From positions 1,862,501 to 1,926,500 of the forward strand of contig OX442320.1 of assembly GCA_949358305.1 (NCBI GenBank): a stretch of 64,000 bases of DNA, read 5' to 3'. The stretch comes from Strigamia acuminata (lineage: Eukaryota > Arthropoda > Chilopoda > Geophilomorpha > Linotaeniidae). Below are positions 8,524 through 20,500 of this stretch, piece after piece (positions within the stretch are counted from its first letter, which is position 1; each line of letters begins with the position of its first letter). The notes under the pieces are model-generated. The model had not been told where the DNA came from and searched no databases. It saw nothing but the letters and a program-made list of their open reading frames with translations. The translations under genes and the position numbers were made by a program.

Positions 8524-11500
8524 TCAATTGCGGCTTCGGGATCTACGCCACGACTTTCTCAGTGGAGGAGGTGATGGGTGACGTTGTCGAGGCTGGTATC
8601 GGTCCTGATACGGAGATCTGCGAGCAGTTCTTCGCTGAAATTTAGGCGATGGTCGACGGGAAAACTTTTGGTAGGGCAAACGCCGTTGCGGATACCTCCT
8701 GCAAGAATTGTCATTGATAATAAAATAAAACATGTAAAATACAACGTTAAGTTAGTAGCCATGTGCTTTATCCTAAGAATGAATAGTGAATAATGAATAA
8801 TAAATTAGAAAATATAAAATAAAGCTACGTTTGCGTAAGCAGTGGAACAAATTCATTCGCCCACTTGGAAACGAAATTGCGTCTAAAATTCACGTCGAAA
8901 AATATTTGTGAAAATCAATGTTTGAATGGGAAAGGGAAAGGCTGTTCTAAGTTGTTGCTTGCTTGTTGGTATGCTTTGGTTAATGGTAAGTTATTAGTCA
9001 TGTTATTAGTTACGCAAGCATACCTAGTTATGCGCCGTTTGTCTAAAAAGCTAGGAGATCCTCGCCGCCGAGGAATGGAAGGGCTGCGTCGGCCGGTTGA
9101 CGGCGAACGCGAGCGAGAATCCGAAGAAGAATGTGATCGTGATCGTGATCGTGATCTGAAGTGGGAATTAAAAAGCAAGGCTTAAAAGCAAGGATTAAAT
9201 CGACAACTAGTAAAGCATTCGGGTGTTGGTTTTGCTTCTTGCTCGAAATCGAAAGAATGGCCATTTGCATGGACCTTTCTTTACGGTACCTTTGTTGAAA
9301 AAATGTCACTTGGGGACAAACAAAACGGCCACTTTTTTCTCTTAGAAATTTCTTCTTAAAAATTTAGCCCTAGTCAGCAATTAATTGCCAAATTAATAAG
9401 CTAGCCTTTTTTGTTTAGTAAAAATAAACATGTAAGCCACAGGCGCAAACCGTTGTAGCAAACCACCAACATTTGCCTGATAAACAGATACTTGAATTGT
9501 CATTTCAGAAATAATAGAAAAACACAAGCAGTTAGTTTTTAGTCAACTCTGCGCCCATTTAACCAGTTTCCTAATAACAATAGCGTGGCAATACTGTAGG
9601 CCATCAAAGAAATTGATGCGTTAATACGTTTTCTTTACGTAACTTTACGTAAATGTCCTGCAATTTTGAAATACCGTATCCAAGTTTGAAAATTAATGGT
9701 TACAACTATTTTCTGGTTCAATTACACGACCTATTAACACCAGTTATTCACACCTATACAAGTATTATCATTTTTATATCAAGATACATAAAATTAGGTT
9801 TAGGTTCAGTTTAGGTTCAGTTTAGGTTAGTCATCGATTGTCTTCTTTTTTCATTTCTTTCACCCTAGTCAATGCTGACCCGATGACAACTCTGTCATCA
9901 AGTTCATAAAAGTTCTAATAAAAAAATGTCTAAGACTAGACGTCTAATGGCAAAATGCAAAAATGTCTAATGGCAAAATGCAAAAATGTCTAATGGCAAA
10001 ATGCAAAAATGTCTAATGGCAAAATGCAAAAATGTCTAATGGCAAAATGCAAAAATGTCTGATGGCAAAATGCAAAAATGGCTAATGGCAAAATGCAAAA
10101 ATGTCTAATGGCAAAATGCAAAAATGTCTAATGGCAAAATGCAAAAATGTCTCATGGCAAAATGCAAAAATGGCTAATGGCAAAATGCAAAAATGTCTAA
10201 TGGCAAAATGCAAAAATGTCTAATGGCAAAATGCAAAAATGTCTCATGGCAAAATGCAAAAATGTCTAATGGCAAAATGCAAAAATATCTAATGGCAAAT
10301 GGCAAAAATGTCTAATGCCAAAATATACAATAATTTTAAATTTTAAAGTTGGTCGTCATCTCAAATTGACTGCCCAACGCTAAAATGTTGAATAAATTAT
10401 TATTATTCTGTTTATTATTATTACTATTATTCCTGGAAAATCGGTCAGAACAAGAATCCTCCATTTTTTTGAGCGCTCAAATGCAGCCGATTGTTTAAAT
10501 TTGTTTCGTCTTATTTTTTCTGTTGTTTGATGCAACAACAATTAACTGAAAAGCATGAAGTTGTTCAAATAAGGTGCTCACAAAAATATTATCACGATGT
10601 TAAAATCCCTCAGTTTTTTTAAAAAAAAAAAAAACATTAAGTGGTACATATTTGTAATTATCATAAAAGAAATAGAGTTTATACACTAAATAAGCTAGCC
10701 AATAAGGATGCAGGATGCATATTACTTTGTTTAACATAAAAACTAAGATTAGCTGAGAAAATATTTGCACAAAAACATTACCGCTGTGGCTAATTTTGGC
10801 TAAATTTCCTCATTTTTTGTGGGATATTCGGGGTAAGCATACAAAAAAATAATAAGTTAACTATAATACAGCATAGTCATTAATAAAAACACATTCCAGA
10901 TCATGGGGAAACAAAAACATTTGACAGAACGTGAAAAAGGAAAATTGAGGCCTGGGCACAAGAAGGAGTTAGTAAATTCGAGATTGACAGCCATGTTGGA
11001 AGAGATAGAACATCAGTTTTTAAAGAATAAACGAAGTGAGAGCAGCAGAAAATAATAGGGACAAAAATCAAAGTTAACTTCTCGCGAAAAAAGATGCATT
11101 GTTCACCTTGCAACAGTGGAAAACATGTCATCAGCCAAAATAGAAGCAACAATGGACTTATCTGTATTAAATGCTTTAAAATTGTCTAGCATAGCTACAG
11201 TCTTTGTAACCATAATTGGGAAAGTGTCCAAACATGTCTAGATCACTCAATATTGTTACAATGGCAAATGTGAGGGTAATACAACCCAAACCCATGTGTA
11301 TTGGGCCGCTTGTATTTTTTGATGTTGCAAAAAATAAAATCGTAAAATTCGAACCCTAAAAAATATTTTTAATTAAAATAAATAAATGCAACTTATAGAA
11401 CAAACATTGGGCTTTATTTTTTAAAAAAAAATGAAATTTTAACTTAAATGGGCCAAAAGTTATGACCATTTGAATTTGCGCAAGTTGGCACAAGTGTATT

Positions 11501-14500
11501 GGGCCACCACGCTAATTGACTCAAGTGAGTTGGGCCGGCAGAAAAAGCTTAGCACCACATTCAAAAAATCACGAAATTCTTCAGAAAATCATTGTTTATT
11601 TGAACAATACAGTTCAATATTTTGTTGAATAACCAAAATTTTGTATGTGATTGTGCAGGCCAAGTCAAAACCTACATGTGATGGGTTTGGAAAACTGAGC
11701 AAATGACTTGACTTTATGTTTAGAATCATTTTCCTGCTGAAATAATCATGTCAAAGGCAGTTTATCATCTGCAAATGGAAGCATAAGAATCCTCCAACAC
11801 TTTTTCATAAATATATTGGTCCATGAAACTCTTAATTTAATGTTGTGGACCGATACACTTAGAGGAAACCATCCCCAAGCCATCCCAATAGTAAAATGGC
11901 TTGGGGATGGTTTCCTCTAAGTGTATCGGTCCACAACATTAAATTAAGAGTTTCATGGACCAATATATTTATGAAAAAGTGTTGGAGGATTCTTATGCTT
12001 CCATTTGCAGATGATAAACTGCCTTTGACATGATTATTTCAGCAGGAAAATGATTCTAAACATAAAGTCAAGTCATTTGCTCAGTTTTCCAAACCCATCA
12101 CATGTAGGTTTTGACTTGGCCTGCACAATCACATACAAAATTTTGGTTATTCAACAGAATATTGAACTGTATTGTTCAAATAAACAATGATTTTCTGAAG
12201 AATTTCGTGATTTTTTGAATGTGGTGCTAAGCTTTTTCTGCCGGCCCAACTCACTTGAGTCAATTAGCGTGGTGGCCCAATACACTTGTGCCAACTTGCG
12301 CAAATTCAAATGGTCATAACTTTTGGCCCATTTAAGTTAAAATTTCATTTTTTTTAAAAAAATAAAGCCCAATGTTTGTTCTATAAGTTGCATTTATTTA
12401 TTTTGATTAAAAACATTTTTTAGGGTTCGACTTTTACGATTTTATTTTTTGCAACATCAAAAAATACAAGCGGCCCAATACACATGGGTTTGGGTTGTAT
12501 ACAGTGGTGGAAAAAAGTTTGAGACCACTGCAGGTTTCTTGGTTGAAGTCAAATTTTGGCTTGAAAATTTATTGACAGGTTTACATCATGACAATAAAGC
12601 ATTGTTTAAAATTATAAGACAATAACTCAAATCAAATTTATGAAATAAAAAAAATTGTTCAAAAAATGTCATTTATGCTGGAAAAAAGTTTGAGACTATG
12701 TGCTCTAAATCATAAAATATATAACCAATTTTCATTTCTAATGTTTGGTTTGCTTCCTATTCGTTCTAATAACTATAATGAACCTATTAGCCATTGAATT
12801 AACTAAATATTTTAGATTATTTGGTGTTGTCCTTAGCATGGGTAGGTGCATTATTTGGTGAAATTCAAACGTTGGAACATTAATTTCATCTCTAAATGGA
12901 AGAAAAGTAGTATATTGCTTCAGAATGTGGTGAAACAAATGCTGAATTTAGTGTAACAACTGCAAGATTTGACATTTCATTCAGGGAAATTTCATCCCAA
13001 ATCATTATTCACCCACCAGCAAAAAATAGATGTGGTGATGGGTGAAAATCATACCAATAGTGTAGAACACCATCAGGTCCATCCAAAATGAATTTATACT
13101 CTATACTTTTTTAGCCAGATATGTTTTAGTGCATAATTAATTATTTGGGATAAAATTCCCTGAATGAAATGCCAACTCTTGCATTTGTCACAAAAAATTC
13201 TGCATTTGTTTCACCACTTTCTGAAACAATATACTACTTTACTTCCATTTAGAGATAAAATTAATGTTCTAATGTTTGAATTTCACCAAATAATGCATCT
13301 ACCCATGCTAAGGACAACACTGAATAATCTAAAATATTTAGTTAATTCATTGGCAAGTAAGTTCATTTTAGTTATTACAACGAATAGGAAGCATACCAAA
13401 CATTAGAAATGAAAATTGGTTATGTTTTTGATGATTTTGAGCACAGGATCTCAAACTTTTTTCCAGCATAAATGACATTTTTTAAACAATTTTTTTCATT
13501 TCATAAATTTGATTTGAGTTATTGTCTTATAATTTTAAACAATGCTTTATTGGCATGATATAAACCTGTAAATCAAATTTTAAGTCAAAATTTGACTTGC
13601 AACCAAGAAACCTGTAGTGGTCTCAAACTTTTTTCCACCACTGTAAAGAAAATGTGACATCCAAAAGTAAAAAAAAATGTTTGTTGTTGTAAAATAAGCC
13701 TGGTGTACAGAATGAACAAGAAAAACAATTTTTAAAATGTAATTACTCTAACTAATAAAAAAATTTAGAGGTCAAGTGCACTGAGTGAGTTTTATTTTTT
13801 TTCTGATAGAGCCTAATAAAAAAATATTTTTTTTCATGTTAAAAAAATAAAATTTGGGCCTTTATCACTGTTTAATAACAATTGGAAAATTTTAATTTTT
13901 CAATGTGCTGCATGATGGTTGTTGGCTGGATGCCCTACGTCATCAGTTCGGTGGTGGTTGGTGGTGGTTTTGTTGCACATGCACAGACGACAGTTTTCAT
14001 TCCCGTAATACAATTACAATTTCAATCGAGATTTACTTGTGTGATGATCAAAAAGTGCCTATTGTCTAAAAGCAAGAGCAATAAAAACAAACACCATTCT
14101 TTTTATGGATTTCAAAGCAATCCCATCATCAGAAAACAATGGATTGATTGGATTGCTAACATATTTGGCCATGAGAATGTGCAGGTGAATCAAGGTCAGC
14201 CATTATGGATCCAACCTAAGCTCAGAACTAGTTCCAGGTCAACTGAACTACAGAACCAACATCATACTCCCATGATTCTTTGCCGTGTCAACACCCGATG
14301 TTGCAATTGTTTTTAACAATGATAAAGGCCCAATTTTATTTTATTTTAACATGAAAAAATTTTTTCATTAGCCTCTATCAGAAAAAAAATAAAACCCACT
14401 CAGTGCACTTGACCTTTAATTGAAACCAAAACCTCGTAGTTTGAAATGCCATTTTTAAATCTGGAAAATTATATCACCCAGATGCCTTCCTTGTAAAACC

Positions 14501-17500
14501 ATCGCCATTTCAGTGGGGTCATGGAGCAATGGATAGTGCATCGTGGCAAGAAAACAAATCAGCAAATTAAAATTTTTTCTTCTTATGAAAATGAAATAAT
14601 TTAGATATTCTTGTCTACTTGCATAATAATGCAAATTTGAATACATTTATTGAAGAAATTCAGTACTTTTGCAGTAGAAATTTAAGTTTTTTCCACAACT
14701 GCTGACTTTACTTCAGCTGATTTGTTTTCCTTTTAAAAAGAAAACATTTAACTTAAGGTGACTAAGATAAGTGGAATAGTACTAATTTGATGGTGCTCTA
14801 CAACTTTGAAATTGGAAATTATGCTGTATCTTAAACGGTTTAAAAGTTAGAAAGTGAATGACCTTGAAAATGGCCTTCAAGGTAAAATCGCTTCATCAAA
14901 GTTGGCCAAAACGCAATTGCTAAGGAAATATTTGGAGGGAACCAGACTTTTAAAACACCCTGTATATCAAGGTTTGACTGTAGTGCCAACAAATAGTGCT
15001 GAATTTTGTATTTTTGGTGCCGAACCAATAATTTAATCCCAAAGACAATTTTCTTGAATATATTACTCCGTAGTTTGCAGCTTGACTTGCTGAGAAAGCT
15101 TTTGGAGTGCATTGTTGAAAGAATTGGTTAGGTAAAAGTAGAAGTTAGATATTTTACCTGGTTGAAGATCTATTGCTTCGACTTCTGTTCCTAGAAAAAG
15201 AGCGTGAGCGGGATCGGCTTCTTCGTCTGTTCCCAGGAGAAAACGATTGTGAACGGGAACTGCTGTCATTTCGTTTGCGATTCCTCTGATAGGACTGTGA
15301 GCGAGACCTGGATCGTGACCATGACCGCGACGCAGACTTGGACTTGCTACGCGACTTTGAATGGGGAGTCGGGGATCGAGATGCAGAAACTGACAGCGAA
15401 TGCGATCTGGATCTGGCCTTGCCGCCGTAAGCTCTTGGCGGTGATGACGACAACACTTTTTTCTTATTCCTTTCTTGGTCGCTGAGTGAAGCCGATCGGC
15501 TACGAGAACGATTAGAACGGCCTTTATCCAATCGCTTTTGGGATGGCATGTCGGACGGTGACAGCCCACATCCGTTCTTGGTTGAAGTTTGCTTTGTCTG
15601 CTGAGGGGAAACGTCACGATCCTTTCTCTGTAGTGGACTCGATTTACGATCTGCCAGGCGCAACTCATGATAAACAACTGAGTTGTGCTTTTTCACCGCC
15701 TCTGGTTGCCCCGCATGCAACTTGGATGGCGAAGGCAATCTGTGAAATGTGATGCAGGTTTAAGACGAGCCCTGTGCGAGCAATTTGAAGCAAACTTTTA
15801 CTTTTTGCCGATTTGTTTCAGCAAACTGTCCTTTGATGATGAATCAGACGTCGAATCGGAATCAGACGACGAATCAGAATCAGAATCGGACTCGGACTCG
15901 GACTCAGACAAGTTGACTAGTTCCTGGTTTGCTTGTCGCTCGATCACCGATTTCATCTTGTCTTTGCGAGGATGTACGGTTTCAGGAGATCTGAAAAATC
16001 ATGCATATTGTCAGCGCTGAAGGTACCTTATGTATACACGAAAAAAAGAAAGAAAGGTTTGCCGTTTTGTATGGGCTGCTAGAATGTTTATCACAGACGA
16101 GTTAAAGTTAAGTTTCAAAATGCATGTTTCAAAAGAAAGCTACAGTTCTCAACATAACTTTGAAAAACAGTCGTCCATTAACACAAAAGTGAATTCCTCG
16201 ATTCATATACTTGTAATGTATACGTATAACGAGAATGTCAGTAACATTACATTCCTGCAACCTAATTCAAAAACGTAGTAACCTAGTTACTTTGGTTCTA
16301 ACAAGTAACAAGCACAAACATAAACTTTAATTGATTCGCACCTGGAATAGCGTCCCTTTACTGTTGCAAGCTTTTCACTCGTGCTTTTGTCATCGTAATG
16401 AGCAGGGGAACAATTTCCCAATACAGACGGCGGTGACTGGTTACTGTTAGGTAGTCTCTGCAAGATACACACACAAGGTTTATCAAAGTGCCATTAACAA
16501 ATCGTTACATTGATTATTAATATTAATTTTTTATTTCTCTTTAATTTTTTTTTTCCATTAAATAAAACCATGCAATTAAATATTTTTTCCCCAAAATGGT
16601 GTTGCAATTTAAACCAGGCGGTTTTCAATTTTTTTTTTCAACTTTAAATAATTTAAAACTATAATTATAATACTAACCTGCATACACAACCAATTCTTCG
16701 GCGGTTTTTTGGTATCATAATGCAGCAAGCATTGGTAAGAGAAAAAATACTCATCGCTAAGAATTTATGAACATCAAGCAACATTCAGCACAAAATACAG
16801 TAATTTTATTATTCCATTATTAATCTACATTGCAAACGGAAAGGAGAATTAAATCTACAAGTGGAATGTTGCCTGATGAGTTAACACCAAAATGTTTGCT
16901 GTACATTTCAATCTGCGTGCAATTCGTAATATACAAAATAAAAGGGATCCCAAACAAAGAAAATTTACATTTGTGTTCTTAATAACTTTGTTACATACGA
17001 CAACCAGTTTGTGTAGAGTGCTTTGCGTTAACTAACCCGATCCAAGTTCAAGACCAATTTTTAAGAAAATATTCTGTCGTCATTATTGACTGTGGAATGA
17101 ATTGTTAACGCAACTCATTCTTAAGCATGCTCACTCAACGCTCAAACATTAAAATTGATTGGTCACACCCAATAAGAAAATGAAATGTTGTGAAGAAAAT
17201 ATAAGATGGCCTGTTACCCTCACGACGATAAGCGGAACTAAAAAAAATATTTGTTTCTAGGGTAATCTGTACCTGTGCAGTTTGACTCGGGAATCAATTT
17301 ATTTAAGGAGTGATAATATGACAATAAATTTACAAAAAAATTAACTATGTGCACATTTGTTTTAGACTTTTATTGTCTGGAAATACTCTGGTACTGACCT
17401 TGCTGGACATGCATATTTTGGCCCCAAAATTGAAGTTAATTTACACATCTGAAGAAATGAGAATTGTGATAATTTCAACTTTATGGGTAAAATTTCTCCA

Positions 17501-20500
17501 AATTTACTAAAACTTATATAATGAAGAAATATGCCAGCAGAGTTTCTGAAATGCATGTTTAACATGCAGTTAAACATGTTTTGTTATTTATGTCAATGTT
17601 GTGCGCGTGCTTACTCCTGACTGAAAATAATCCAAATGAGTCGCCATTTTTACAAGCATTTTTAACAAGTTGTTTAAAATGATGCTTGGCCTAACGCTTA
17701 ACGCATTCTTCTTTTTTCGCTACACCCCTCCTTCTCTCAAATTACAGGTAACGCTAACAGGCACTATGGTGGCTCAAATATATGTAATTGTTGTTATTAA
17801 TCAGTTATTGGGTGTGGCCAATTCATTGCAATTCACTACATTCATTTTTTCCCAACTAGTTAAACTAAGAAAAGTGAATTTTTTAAAAAAAAAATGAGGG
17901 ATGGATGAACTGTGCCATATTACCACCACCACCATCACCTATTGAAGTTAGGCCTAGATTAATGGCCCAGACAGAAAATATGTCCATACTTACTTATAAT
18001 CTCATAGCTCCTAGTGTGTGGCAATTGCATAATAATAATACAAAATTGCATTTTATTCAAAGGTATTACTGTTTATCAGCATTTATATTTGGTTGTGTAC
18101 TTCACAGCCTCAATTTTACAACAGAAAAAGGAAGTACGGAACAAAATATAAACAAAAGAAAAAAAAACATATTTTTTAAATGACTAAGAATTTAATGTTT
18201 ACACATGCAAAAAAATAAAATTAATTAATTAATTATTTAAAAAAAATATTGAATAATAAAAACATGACTAAAAATTTGCTGATTGAATTTTGAAAGTTTG
18301 CTATATTTACCCTTCGTTCAAACATACCTGATCAGAGCTGTCAACGCGCTTCCGAACATTCGGAGACCTCGAACGGTAAGTTTCGACATCCTTTATTCGA
18401 TTTCTGGATACGTGACTTTGTTTTCGCGACTGACTATCATCTTTTTTTTGCAACCTACAAAAATGAAAACATTCATATAGCATTAGATTTATAGTAAATT
18501 CGTGTCAACATAAATTCATACGGTTTGAATCAAATGATACCTAGGACTTTTACTTTATCATTATTATTTTAATGGTTCCTGCAATTTCAAAAATATTGGC
18601 AACTTAAATTAGTATTATAAACAGAAAAATGTTGTGCCACTAATGCCAATTAAATACCGGGATCTGTTTCCTGATCAACGTTGGGAGCATCAAGACGGAA
18701 GAAATAAAAAAGAAAATTGTGAGAAACATTGAAGGATCAGCACATCTACATCTAGACTGAATTCCCTCTAGACTAGCAAAAACTCTGGATCCCTTTTAAT
18801 GGCCGATAGTACTAAAACTTGCTAAACATCAGGCAGGTTCTGCGGGACCCACCTGTACTCAGGTCTAGACGGAGTTCACCATATATGTTTTGCTTTGCTT
18901 TGCAGTGCCGTAGCAAAGATACCTGCTAACTCTAAATGAGGGATTAAAATAGCCGAATCTAAAAAACCATATTGTTGTTTCACTTTATTCAGTGGAAATG
19001 ACTCCTTGCAACTTCGGAGTAACCTGGATTAAAAAATTAAAAAACCCACCAGTAGAGTTAGAATCCATTGGGAGGTCCTACTGTTCCAAAAATGTGAGTA
19101 CTGTATACTTTTCAAACATAAGTCGAAGTCATCTAGAAAATGACTTATTTGATAGTTTACAAGTTTCTATTGTTTGGGGCCCCTAAAAATTGGGAGCTCT
19201 GAGGGCATGCCTACGATATTATTTCTTTGCTACTACGTACTCTGGTGGAAGTCAGAATCAAAAATATAACGAGTCAAATTGAATATGTGAGGCATATGAA
19301 TTATCAATGTCTCACAAATGTTATTCTTAAAATTGTATTGCACTTTGTGTAATTTTTGCAGTGTATTCTTTTTGGTGCATACTGCGTCGATGGCTCTTTG
19401 AGAATTCCGTATTGTTATCGATGTCGTGTGATCGACACGTCAAATCGACTTGTCACTTGCGCATCATTACTCGTCACTCTTCTCTCTTGTTTTTGCACAA
19501 TCAAGACATGTCAGGGCAGCCAGTTGCATTTTATGTTTTTCTTGCCAAGAATAAAATTCTTATTCTTTTGTTCATCACATACGGGCCTTTTATTTACATC
19601 ACACCACATACACAGCATTTTGATGTCCCACAGAATAAACAAAAGAACAATAAGATTGGCTATATTTTCTCTTTCCCCGGTTACTTACCGCCTCTCGTCG
19701 GAGTCCGAGTCTGATGAAGATTCATTGTCTGATTCAGACGAAGAGTGGTATTTCCTTTTCTTTTTCTCTTTGCGAATCGGAGAGTGACTGCAAAATCAGC
19801 AAATATTCAATTCAATTACAAACATGTTCTGTAGTATTAATATTGTTAATAATTTTCAAAAACTGATTACGCACAAGTTTCTCAAAAATATCAAATTGAT
19901 CAAATTTGTTAAACTTGTTCATTTCTTTTTTTCAACTCAAGTTTCTCAAAATCTCTAAACTCCTTCACCAATTTGGCAGACAATTTGCCAATACTGTTAA
20001 CAATAATTTGTTGAAATTTTCAATTTTCAATATTTGAATAATACCAAAACTTGAAATTTCACTGATTAGTCAATACAGCTGGCATGACATAGAACAAGCG
20101 CAACAATTTAATTTGAAATTATGCCTAACTTTTTTCTGCACCCCTCGCCTTAAATGGGACATCCTAATGCTTGGAAAAATTCAACTAAAATGTAGCGCTA
20201 GTTTCTCGTCATGCTTCTGCGAGTTGCACCAGTTACATGCCATACCAGTTGATTAAAATTAAACATCTTGTATGAGAATAAAAACGGAGATAGCAAACTC
20301 AAACTGAATTTCGTTTGCAATTTTTTTTAAACGGTTGTTACAACACCTTTTCTTATGTTTATGTTTATGGTCTCTGGTCTTTTTCTTTTTCTTTGGCGGA
20401 GGTGAAGTCGACTCCGATCTAAAAAATATAGTTTCAATCAATTGTAATTTAATTGTCACATTTTTGTATTCACCGTTCTCGTTTGTGTTTCTTCGACTTC

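Noticed and set aside
13164-13406. Two matching short frames (12738-12938 minus and 13164-13406 plus) as a duplicated gene
   Set aside because: They are the two arms of the palindromic Tc1/mariner derivative read on opposite strands.
15063-15677. 204-codon minus frame overlapping the RS exon
   Set aside because: It is an alternative frame of the 582-bp SRRM2-like exon, whose RS-coding frame and splice phases fit the gene model.
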